Shown here: one piece after another, positions 1 through 8,864 of the stretch
Layout: the number at the start of each line of letters is the position of its first letter
Position numbering within the stretch: position 1 is the first letter of the stretch
Translations under genes and position numbers: made by a program
Assembly: GCA_019693395.1 (NCBI GenBank)
Contig: JAAMXP010000469.1
Coordinates: 1-34,970, forward strand
Length of the DNA stretch: 34,970 nucleotides
Direction of reading: 5' to 3'
From: Ettlia oleoabundans
Taxonomy: Eukaryota > Chlorophyta > Chlorophyceae > Chlamydomonadales
Notes under the pieces: model-generated
The model's input: only the letters and a program-made list of their open reading frames with translations
What the model was told of the DNA's origin: nothing
The model's database searches: none

Positions 1-1057
1 CACTACAGTAGTGATGAAAGGGTTAAGGTGTGGAAGAAATGCCAGCATGGCTGCTGTGCCGCGATGCCAGCGTATCTAGATCAAAAAGGAACATCCAAAA
101 AGAGAAAGGGGGCACAAAAACAGGGGCAGGGAGCAGGATAAAAATGCCAGCACGGTTGGCCCATGGGCCGGTATGGCACAACCGGCAGTGGAATACATCG
201 GCGCGACTTTAATGGTGCCGACGCCAGCCTGGGGCAGTGACGGGACGAGAGCCCGGCCGGATGGGTGCAGGGTTCAATGAGTCAGGGTAACAAGGCAGGC
301 AGGGGCGGGGGGTGGGGTGGGAAGGATGGCACACATCGATAGGGGCAAAGGCACGCAGGGCGGAGAAGGGCGCTGGGAGAGGGGAAAGGCGCGCAGAGCA
401 GGAGCAAATTTCGCACAAAAAAGTGCACTTGCAAGGGGGGATGACTGGCGGGTACAATGGGCAAGTTAAGGAAGGGAGCGGGAAGGTTTGTGTGCGTGAG
501 TGGTGGTGGTAACTTGAAAGAAGTGGTGTGGGGGGTGAGGGCGTTTGTTGTGATGGTGGGGACAGGCAAAAAAACATGCATAAACAGACAGGAAGAAGGG
601 GAGGGCAGGGTGGCATCACAGCAGCAGTAACAAGGAGACAAGGGTGGGATTGATCGGGCCTAAATGAACTAGGTTGTGGGTTGATTTGTACGGAGGACTT
701 GCGTTTGCGACTTGGGTGGGTTGTATTTAAAGCTTGGCATGTCGAATCGAGCTACGCTGCGCCAGGTGTACAAGCAAGCCAGCGAGGGGGGGGTTCCTGG
801 AAAGACATATATGAAAAAGCTGGCACAAGATTTGTTTCATTCGCCTGGTTTACGGAAGCATGTTGCATGCTCATTCGATGGACGCAATATAGGCGGGCAA
901 AGAGTGGGGGTAAATCAGCATCTACCCCTCAAGGGCCTGCTGGCTCAGGCCACAAGGCGGTGGGATTGGTGGGGTGGCTGCGCACGCTGTGGTATAGGCC
1001 ATTCAGGCTGCCCTGCCCAGCGCAGCCGTGGCGTGGGGGCCCAGCTTAGCAGGGTGC
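1..1057. other. Gene-free left edge, includes 3' UTR of the leftmost gene
   Basis: I recognise no gene here. Open frames on both strands are low-complexity or lack family resemblance. From about 300 to 650 the plus strand is strongly purine-rich (G/A runs). Positions 917-1030 are a degenerate copy of the end of the exon at 1058-1615, described separately. No clear TGTAA poly(A) motif for the leftward gene was seen. Confidence 0.5.
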
Positions 1058-1195
1058 CTACCCCTCAGACTCAGCTGGATCCAACCAGAAAACATTGGCC
1101 TCTCCGGCGATGCTGCGCATGCTGCGGTTCGCGCCGCTGTGCACGCTGTGTTTCAAGCCATCCAGGCTGCCGCTGCCCATCGCTGCCAGCTCAGC
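917..1195. repeat. Partial duplication of the last exon of the leftmost gene in its 3' UTR
   Basis: The block around 922-1030 matches 1057-1182. CTACCCCTC at 922 matches 1057. CACGCTGTG followed by CCATNCAGGCTGCC at about 982 matches about 1142. The offset is 135-160 nt. The copied part includes the antisense of the stop-codon context, TGAGGGGTAG. The copy is diverged and lies downstream of the stop in transcript sense. Confidence 0.6.
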
Positions 1196-2314
1196 GATGC
1201 TGGCGCTGCTGGCGGCAGCGGCGGACAGCAGGCGGCCCAGCAGGCCGGTCAGGCGGGTGCTCAGGGAGGCAGGCTGTTTGGAGGGCTGCTCTGAGGCTTG
1301 CTCAAAAACTGAGACAAGGGAGATAAGCTCTGCAGGCGGGGTAGGTGCAGCGCCCACGTGGAGGTCGATCGCGGTGCCCGTCGCCTGCTGACCTTTTTTA
1401 GCTGCTGCCGCAGCTGCCGCTGCCACGGCCTGCACCCCCGGCTGCTGCCCGTGCCGCTGGCAGAAGGTGGGGGCCGCCGGCAGGAAGTCGAGCAGGGAGA
1501 AGGAGGAGGAGGTAGCAGGGGGGGGCTGTAGGGCTGGGAGGTCGGGTGTGCTGGGTGCAAACAGGAGGTCGGACATGTCTATCTTGGAGATCTCCTCATC
1601 GGAAGCATAAAGAGCCTGCAACCATGGGGACGTGAAAACGTGAAGCGGCCAGGGTGGGAGTGCTGGACAGGGCAGTCAAAGGATAGCGACTTGGAGCTGG
1701 CTTGGCTTGACTGATGTTCCCGCCGCAGCTGCTCCTGCAGCTGAGGGCGTTGCACTTCCTAAACGCCCCATGACATGCCAAAGGGGCCCGTCTGTACTGC
1801 TGCAGTGCTGGCGGTACGGCTCGGCCAGTTCCCACGCCAGATTGATGAAGCAGCCTCAAGCCCACGGCCAGCCCAAGAACCCAGCGGCAGATTTGAGAGG
1901 CAACCCAAGTCCACCGCCACCCAACCCAAATATCCGGCATCCAGCATCAAATCTGTGAGGTAAACCGACGCCCGTTGCCACCATACTCGCCTCGTTTGAG
2001 GGCCATCGGCGGCAGGTGGCCAGCGGGGACAGAGTGAGGGCACCAAAGGCGCGTGGAGAGTCTACCTCTGGTATGTGCACCAACCCCTGGTCTGCTGCTG
2101 AATAACTGCCATCATAACCGTAATCGTCCTCGCAGCGTGGCGCAAAGCTGACCCGCCGCCGTAGCTGCGGGCTGCCTGGGCGGTCGCAGCGAGAGCGCGG
2201 CGTCGGCGGCGGCAGCACAAAGGTCACCCGCTTGGGGCTGGCGCTGCCGCTGCTGTCGCTGCTGCTCCCTTGCCGGTCGGTGCGCAGAATGCTGCGGCAT
2301 TCATTGGGCTCCAT
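1058..2314 (-). CDS. Candidate protein phosphatase 1 (PP1) binding/regulatory protein, two exons
   Basis: The model is join(2314-2066, 1615-1058), giving 268 aa. The donor is CAGAG|GTAGAC and the acceptor GGTTGCAG, both phase 0, with a 450-nt intron. The start is the first ATG in the exon-1 frame. Residues 8-11 are SILR, 28-32 KRVTF and 53-57 RRVSF. SILK/SILR upstream of RVxF is the known docking arrangement of PP1 regulators, and serine or threonine at the x position allows release by basophilic kinases. SP and TP sites lie between the motifs. The rest is low-complexity Ala/Ser/Pro, with an amphipathic stretch near residues 175-235 and no catalytic domain. PP1 binding is inferred from short linear motifs only. 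The gene could instead encode some other disordered phosphoprotein. I do not recognise an orthologue. Confidence 0.6.
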
Positions 2315-2932
2315 TCTGTCACCCCGCCAGCGTCCGGCCCTGTGCACAGCGCACGCAAATGTGCAGTCGGTTTCGGCGGTGTGCCAGCAAGCTTCCCAAG
2401 CAGCTAAATCGCCGACTTTCGCCTTCACAATGCCATGACATCACGCAACCTAAGCTGGGCCAGGCAAAACCTAGCGATGCACCAACCGCGCGCTCACCAG
2501 TCACCCAGGAGTGCAATGCCTGAGGCTTGCTGAGTGTGCCTGAATATATATTAATCAGCGCTATGACTTTTGGGCCGTTGGCGCGCGCCGCCTGACTTCA
2601 TTTCGTCCCAGCAGGACTTCGCGTCCTCGTCAGCAGATCCTGCGGCGATTGCAAAACCGGAGCTTTGCGATTGCCATGCCGAAATGAAGCCTCATATGCG
2701 CTTGGTTGATCAAGGTCCGAAGGGAGGGACCCTGGCGGCACTGGTCTGCCGGCAGCTACCAGCCGCTGGTCAACCGTCAACTCTCGCAATGACCTGTGCC
2801 GTATGGTGCACAATTAGGCAGCCTACCCTGAAGCTTGATGAAAGTTTTTTGTGCGTGTTTACTTGGAACAGTAACGCTTTTGGTATTCAACCAAAGTCAA
2901 GCTAAGCCATTCAGCTAAAAGGTGTTCGCACT
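2315..2932. other. Intergenic region, promoter side of the leftmost gene and 3' flank of the methyltransferase gene
   Basis: No gene is supported. The frame at 2570-2905 (+) has no family resemblance and no splice context. An AT-rich TATA-like block at 2543-2553 is the only promoter-like element seen. No TGTAA motif for the leftward methyltransferase transcript is visible. Confidence 0.45.
2543..2553 (-). promoter_or_regulatory. TATA-like element
   Basis: AATATATATTA stands out in GC-rich surroundings, about 230 nt upstream of the ATG at 2314. It could serve the leftward gene. No initiator or transcript start can be read from sequence alone. Confidence 0.25.
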
Positions 2933-5900
2933 TCACTCCTCTGCACCGATTCCCGCAGCCGCTGCCGCCGCTGCCGTGATGCCCAGCAACTGGGTCGGCG
3001 CTGCTGCTCCCGCTGTTGCTGTTCCGCTGCCAGCAGGCTCTTGAGCAGTGAGCAGGCGATGCAGCAGAATACCTGTAGCCACGCTGACGTTCAAGCTGTC
3101 AACCATGCCTTGCCGCCCTACGCCGCCATCGTCGATCTGATAAAAAGGCGGGAAGGGGACGAGGCAGGGGGGAGTATTGCGTGATAGTAAAGGGGAGAGC
3201 AGCTGCTGCTTCCAGCTCTGATAGAGGAAGTGCGCATCCTAGGGGAAGCTGGGGACTACTCTGGCAGACCCAGCCGGACTACCGTCCTGCCCTCAGCCCA
3301 GCCCACTAAATCCCGCGCACGGACAGGCTCCACACCGACCTCCCCACGCCACCCACCCACCCAGTGCACCGCACACTGGGCACTCGCCTGCAGCATCACG
3401 TCGCACAGCCGCCGAACGGTGGTGCGCAGTCCATACCCCTCATTCCCCATTACGAGAATGGCGGGCTGGTTGAGCACAAAGGACGAGCAACCCACTGCCC
3501 CAGCTTCCGCTGCAGCTCCCAGGACCAGCCAGCCGCGGGATTTCGCATCTGCCAGGGTCTGGGGCAGGCTCCTGCAAGAGAATCAGAGAAAGATTGTGTG
3601 GGGAGATGGGGAGACACTTGACACAGGTGTGCAAATGGTTGGATTTGGGCGTCAGCCAGAGTTTGGGGCAAGATCTTGCATGGGATGAGGGAGCGAGTGT
3701 GGGAAGATGGGGAGACACTCGATACGGGTGCGCGATCCATTGGATGGCATCAGCCAGGGTTTGGGGCAGGCTCTTGCAAGGGACGAGGTGAGGTTGTAGG
3801 ATATGGGCAGACACTTGCCAAGGCATGATGGATTCAATCGCCTAGCCAAGCACAGACAGCCCATGCGCTGTGCCGCCTTTTTCTACACCTACCCAGCTAG
3901 CTACACCGTTCAAACTTCAAGCAGCAAGCTCTCGCCCGCAAGGGCACAGGCCACGCATTGCTTGCACAAGGCACCCTTCCAGCCACCCAACCTGAAAGCC
4001 AACCCCAACCCTTTCTTGCAACCAACCCAGTTTTAACTGACAGGAGAAAAGCGAAAAGCAACTGCAGCAGAGACACTCGCTCACGTTTAAATGCAAGAGG
4101 GGGAGGATGAGGCACAGCCCACATGCAGGAGTGTATGCGTGTCAGGTATGCAGTTAAGTTGGTCCAAGGTTAGAAGTGTTCACTACTCACACTCACACTC
4201 ACTTGCAGGAGTGAATCGGCAGCAGCTCCATGGTCCCAGCACTGGCCTTGGACACAGCGGCCGATAGCGGCGCCGAGTTGCGGTGACATGTCAGCACTCC
4301 CGTGGCACCCAGGAAGTAGGCGGAGCGCAGAGCGGCACCAAAGTTTTGCTGCACAGACAAGGGCCGTGGTGGTGGTTGTGCGTGTGTGTGGGCTGGGGTG
4401 GGGGTGGGTTGTGCATGTGTGTGGTGGGCGAGTGGGTGGCACGGGCGGGGGGACGGGGCGGGAGCAATGCTGTGAAGATGCCAGTAGCCACAACCCCCCA
4501 ACTAGGTGGCGAACTAGCTGTTCTCCTAAGAATTGGGCACAGATCAACAATTTTAGGAATCAACAATGTAGCGAGTGCTGGTCTTGATCGCCACAGCACG
4601 AGTAATGTCCCGGCCAGGCCTGCCAAGCCGCCCTCACCGGGTCTGCGACCTCATCCAGGCATAGCCACACAGGCAGGCGGGCGTCTGTTGCTGACGTGGC
4701 GGCATCAGTGAAGCTGGGGGCGTCTGGCAGCGTGTTCATGGGCTCGAAATCGAGGGGCGAGCAGTCCAGCACGAGGCCCTGCACGCGGCAAAGGGCAGTA
4801 ATGATGATGCTGGGGAGAAACCCTACTCAATTGATAGGAAGGTGCGCCGGGCTGCCAGACGCAGCAGAACAGGCGAGGGGTAAGGTGACGCTGGGGGGCA
4901 AGCAGTCTGGCACGAGACCCTGCAAGATTGAGATTGATGTTGGCGAGTTTGGTAGGGATGGGGAGGGCATGAGGGCCCCCTATTGATTGATTGGGTGGGG
5001 GACAGGCTGCCAGACACAGCAGCGCAGACGGGGTGCTACTGCAACAGTAAAGGCCCACCAGGTGCCACCTCTTGTTTGGACAACACAGTCTTGTTTGGAC
5101 AACACAGTCTCCCGTGACACAACGCAGAGCACACGTTGGGTACAACCCCGACCATCACAACTGTGAACTGCCATGCTGTAGCTCTCCCCACCTGTTGCGG
5201 CCTGATGTCCAGACAATACAAAATAAATTGCATTAGATAACAACGCAGAATCAGCAAACACAACTAGTACTAAATTGACTTTTCTAATGTCATGTTGTAG
5301 CGTTTCCCCACCTGGTGTGGCCTGTTGTCAGCCACCATATTAAGGTCATGCTTTGACGCGTACTGCACTGCAGCACCCAGCTCAGTGGCCCGCTGCTTGG
5401 CGGTCTGGATGGCGCCCTTGTCCTGCGCGGTTGGTGGTGGCAGAATAAAATAAGAAGAAAGTAAAACACATGAGGGAAAAAGGAAACATTGATACTCTTA
5501 ACGTTCGACGGCCTGAGCAGGAGGATTGTCTACCAACAACTCTCCACGAGCGCCCTTGCGTTTCATAACACGCTATATCATGCTCTTGTTTGCCATTATA
5601 AACTCGGCATTTAGGCCAAATGTGCTGTCAGTACAGCCAGGGGAAGAGGCACTAGTTGCAATAGGATCATATCAATAGAGACTGAACCAGGGCGCTTGCC
5701 AGCCAGTTCACCTTGCGCTTTGACAGGTCCATGCCCTCTTGCAGGTACAGCGTGTGTACCGTACGACGTCCCGCTTGTAGTGCCGCCAGCACGGGAGATA
5801 CCCCGTACAGCACGTCTCCTATCCAGTACTGCCGCAGCCCGCCGCCGCCGCCGCTTTCTTCTGCCTCGTGATCGTCACGCTCAGCTGCGCCTTCCCGCTC

Positions 5901-6836
5901 CTCTTGCCATCTGTCAAAGCGCCGGCTGCTGTCCCGGCCGCCTTCCCAGCGATCTCCCCTGCGCCCCCAACTGCCACTGCCACCATCTCTTCGCTGGTAG
6001 GAGGATTGATCGCGCCGCTCGGAAAACCTGGAGGCGGCGTCGCCACCCCGCCCTTCCCGATCGCCCCACCGCCCCTCCCCACCACTCCAGGGGGCTCTGC
6101 CATCCCGGTTCTCCCTGCGGCCCTCGCCGCCGTTGCCGCTGTTCCGCCTCTCCTGCCACTCGCCCTTGCTGCCACCGCCGCCGCCGCCATCTCGCCGATC
6201 CCGCCACTCGCCCCGTGCACTGCCGCCGCGCTCGCGCTGCCGCCAGTCTGCAGTAGCAGCGTCCCTGCCACCGCCATCGCGCCGCTCCCGCCAATCACCT
6301 CTGCTGCTGTTGCCGCCGCCGGTGCCGTCTCGCCGCTCCCGCCAGTCGCCCTGCGTGCTGCCTCTGTTATCGCGCTGTTGCCGGCCCGCTGAACCGCCTC
6401 TCATGCCACTGTGGCTACCGCGCCTTTCATACCCAACGTCGCTGGGTTTGTCAGCATCCAGCCAGCCACTGCCACCCTGATCGCTAGCCTTTCCAGCAGC
6501 TTGACCGCCGCCAATGTTCCAGTCGTCCCCCCATATGCTCGTCTGCTCACGCCCACTGCCACGGTCTTCCCGGCCATCCCGCCTGCCGCCTGTGCCACGG
6601 CGCTCCTCGGCTCTGTTGCTTGACCCCCGCTCTGCCACTACGACGCCGCTCCGAAACGTTTGCCGAGCGCCTGCATGCAGGGGACACGGCTCGTCGCTGC
6701 GAGTCGTGTGAAGAGATGGCGGGGTTTGCACCGAGCGCCGGCATGCGCACGCACCTGTTCCCAGATTTCTGATGCTGCTGACATCCAGAAGGCGGCAACC
6801 CCGGTGCCAGAGACGTGCATGCACTGCAAGCGCCAT
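2933..6836 (-). CDS. MRM1: Organellar SpoU-family rRNA 2'-O-ribose methyltransferase (MRM1-like) with RG-rich extension
   Basis: The exons are join(6836-5712, 5422-5312, 4778-4638, 4348-4203, 3571-3388, 3136-2933), giving 636 aa. All phases match. It should methylate a guanosine ribose in organellar large-subunit rRNA using S-adenosylmethionine. The N-terminus (MALAVHARLWHRG) looks like a mitochondrial or plastid presequence. Residues about 80-330 are Arg/Gly/Asp-rich, with about five imperfect copies of GDWRERRDG. The SpoU substrate-binding domain starts near 342 (LYGVSPVLAAL). SpoU motif 1 is DPQNFGAALR (458-467), motif 2 ILVMGNEGYGLR (546-557) and motif 3 DSLNVSVATGILL (582-594). The last intron uses a GC donor (CAG|GCGAGT at 3387). 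The start was chosen as the first ATG in frame, in context ACAATGGCG. Three introns contain copies of adjacent exon edges. Confidence 0.9.
3545..3785 (-). repeat. Three-copy array duplicating an exon 5' edge in methyltransferase intron 4
   Basis: The real exon-5 start, with its acceptor, lies at 3545-3577. Related copies lie at 3651-3680 and 3748-3780, about 100 nt apart, each encoding a fragment like LPQTLADA. The flanking text GGGGAGACACT is also repeated (about 3609 and 3710). In both intronic copies the acceptor CAG has become CAA, whereas the used copy reads TTGCAG. Confidence 0.8.
4826..5040 (-). repeat. Duplications in methyltransferase intron 2, including a copy of the exon-3 start
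   Basis: Positions 4895-4925 copy the exon-3 start at 4755-4787. The antisense CTTGCAG|GGTCTCGTG matches GTGCAG|GGCCTCGTG, 141 nt away, and its acceptor is intact. A second pair, 4826-4880 and 4978-5040, shares GGCTGCCAGACNCAGCAG. Confidence 0.7.
5071..5108. repeat. Perfect 19-bp tandem repeat, two copies
   Basis: The unit CTTGTTTGGACAACACAGT occupies 5071-5089 and 5090-5108 with no mismatch. It lies in intron 2 of the methyltransferase gene. Confidence 0.9.
5171..5333 (-). repeat. Copy of the exon-2 donor boundary of the methyltransferase gene
   Basis: Antisense ACAACAGGCCACACCAG|GTGGGG at the real donor (5312) is matched 120 nt downstream by ACATCAGGCCGCAACAG|GTGGGG (about 5192). The copy keeps a functional-looking donor and is followed by the same CTACANCATG text. 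Confidence 0.8.
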
Positions 6837-7258
6837 TGTTAGCGACGCCCTTAACGCTGCAGTGTAGCAAGCTTGATGCTGCAACAAATTAGGAGTTGTG
6901 TCAAGCTGCGGGACAGCTTGGCGGCCCACTCTGCATCTGCAGGTTGGGCGCCGGCGCCGCCATGCGTGCGACGTGAGGGTGGGGCTCTGCCCTTTGCCCT
7001 CCCTGCTGCCTGCTTACCGTCGTCATTACACCTCCACAGTCTAACAACAATCATGTAAGGCTAACCAGAGAACCGGTACAGTTTCCGGGACAAATCTGGA
7101 TGCCCAGTTGTTGACGACGACCCAGAAGCAGGCCACTCTGACCGGTGATGCCCCCAGCCTCTGCACCCATCTGCACCTAACATCTACTTGGCCATCCCTC
7201 TTAGCACCAGCAGCAAACACCAGCCATCCTACTGATCAGGGGCGGTCTTTTGTTGCTG
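6837..7258. other. Intergenic region: methyltransferase promoter side and acetyltransferase 3' flank
   Basis: No gene is supported. A TGTAA motif on the minus strand at 7030-7026 is a candidate poly(A) signal for the leftward acetyltransferase transcript, about 230 nt after its stop. A second TGTAA overlaps that gene's stop codon. Confidence 0.45.
7026..7030 (-). terminator. TGTAA poly(A) signal candidate
   Basis: The plus strand reads TTACA. TGTAA is the usual chlorophyte poly(A) signal. It sits in the 3' flank of the acetyltransferase gene. Confidence 0.35.
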
Positions 7259-8241
7259 TTACAAGTCAAAGCATGGAAGCAGCTTGTGCATCTCCTTACT
7301 GTGCCCACCCGGCCCGCAGTAGCCGTTCTTGTCATAGAAGCGCTGCGCGCTGCCCACGCTGAGCAGCTTGATAGATTGCAGCGGCCGGCCCTTGACTGCA
7401 AGGCTGCCCGCAGCGTGCTGCTTGGCATACTCTTCTATGTGCTGTAGCAGCAGGGAGCCCCACCCTTGGCCAGGCTGGCTCGAACACATGAGCTCTACAT
7501 AGCAATGAGGGTCCAGGCTGCCGATGCTGTCACCCGCATTGCCCACCCGTATTGCTGCCGCTGACAGAGCACTCATGGGTGCTTCTACCACTGCTGCTAT
7601 GCCTGAGGCAGGTAAGACGCAGTCCCTACCCAAATTTGGAGTTTGGCCTGATGCAGTGCCAGCAGGCTTGAGCGAGGAGCAGGCGCGAGGGTAGAAGAGC
7701 GCCCCCGCCACAAGCCGCCCACCTGCCTCCAGCTGCGCAAAACACATGCTGGCTGCTTTGTTCAAGTACTCAAGGTCGTCGCCTGCCCTGGCGGCTGCCA
7801 CTGCTTCAACCTGCTCTTGTGCCATGCTGGCCAGCTGCAGGCACACAAAGCGGTTGCGGGTACCGCCTGCCAGCTCAGCTTTCCAGCGGTACACATCAGC
7901 AGGGCTCAAATCCAGCGAGCTGATGAATCTTACTGCCACCGCGCTGGGTGATGGCACTGGTGCCGGGAAGCTGCCTGCAAGCGTGGAGCGCAGACGCATT
8001 GTGGGAAAGGGTGACAGCGGAGGTGCAGCCAGCTGGCACACATGAACCGTAACATGCACTGGTAAGGGTTGCTAGCGTTACCTGGTACTGTCAAACCTGC
8101 AGTTGCAACGATGTTGAACGAGGGGCCACGCGCCGGCTTTGCCTTGCCCTCTTGCTTCTGATGCTCAGCAGGCGCAAAGCTTTGGGTGTCTTGCCTGGCA
8201 TGATGGCTGGTCACCCCACGAGCAGCACCCACAGCAGCCAT
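7259..8241 (-). CDS. GNAT-family N-acetyltransferase, possibly plastid-targeted
   Basis: The exons are join(8241-8082, 7974-7259), giving 291 aa. The donor is CCAG|GTAACG, the acceptor CGCTTGCAG, phase 1, and the intron 107 nt. Near residues 220-230, QPGQGWGSLLL is GNAT motif A, the acetyl-CoA pyrophosphate loop (Q/R-x-x-G-x-G/A). It follows a beta-strand-like YVELMCSS. Residues 262-272 (SAQRFYDKNGY) are the usual motif B tail, where the aromatic and NGY turn close the fold. The first 50 or so residues are Ala/Arg/Ser-rich and poor in acidic residues, like an organelle transit peptide. The substrate cannot be told. Upstream in-frame codons give only GTG starts, so the ATG at 8241 is preferred. 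Its stop TAA lies inside a TGTAA poly(A)-type motif. Confidence 0.8.
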
Positions 8242-8864
8242 CGCTGGTGCTGCCAGATGCTGCTTCCCCCGGAACCTGGAAATTACTAAGCTACGAATTC
8301 TAAGGGCCAGCAGGCACCCCAGGGCTGCGGCAGCCACAAGTTCCAGAGCGACTGCAAGGGAGGGTGGGTTCCAGCAGTGGCGCCGGCGTCATCAGGTGAA
8401 GAGCGTCACATAGGAGCGAGCGCCGGCGAAAGGGCGCATACACCGCCGGTGGCGGCTCAAGAACGTACCCAGCTTTGCGCGCGTCTTCCGGAGGTAAACC
8501 GCGCACCCCGCTCCGAAGACAACCTCGAGGCCCTCCGTCAACAGCGCCTCTAATGGTCCCTTCAATCTCATTTACTGGGTCCTGCCAGCAGAGAAGTTGC
8601 GCGAGGCTTGCATCGATCTCTTCATGACGCCACGCGCCCACGCTACGCGTGCTGCCATCAGCGCGCCGGCGCCACTGCCTGTTGATGGGTTACAAGTGGC
8701 CCAGCCACCAAGTCAAGAGAATAGCACTACATCTACACTGGATATCAAATGCGCCATGGAGTGAGCCTAGTCATGCCAGGAGCAAGCCCGGCACGTACAT
8801 GCACCGCCTCACGTCAGCTGGCAACAGGCCGCCCAGCACGTCCCGTTCATGGCGCTCCCTTGTG
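8242..8864. other. Intergenic region between PEX16 3' end and the acetyltransferase start
   Basis: No gene is supported. The longer open frame at 8300-8641 (-) has no recognisable domain. A TGTAA on the minus strand at 8694-8690 is a plausible poly(A) signal for PEX16, about 170 nt after its stop. Confidence 0.45.
8690..8694 (-). terminator. TGTAA poly(A) signal candidate for PEX16
   Basis: The minus strand reads TGTAA about 170 nt downstream of the PEX16 stop codon at 8867-8865. Confidence 0.45.

Noticed and set aside
209..641. Overlapping minus-strand frames of 119 and 136 codons
   Set aside because: They are Pro/Ser/Cys-rich by-products of the purine-rich plus strand, with no family features and no exon context.
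2570..2905. Plus-strand frame of 111 codons
   Set aside because: No domain, no repeats and no splice signals. It lies in the promoter/3' flank region of two leftward genes.
5696..6480. Long plus-strand and alternative minus-strand frames over the methyltransferase exon 1
   Set aside because: They are shadows of the GC-rich RG-repeat coding region. The minus frame that joins the SpoU domain is the real one.
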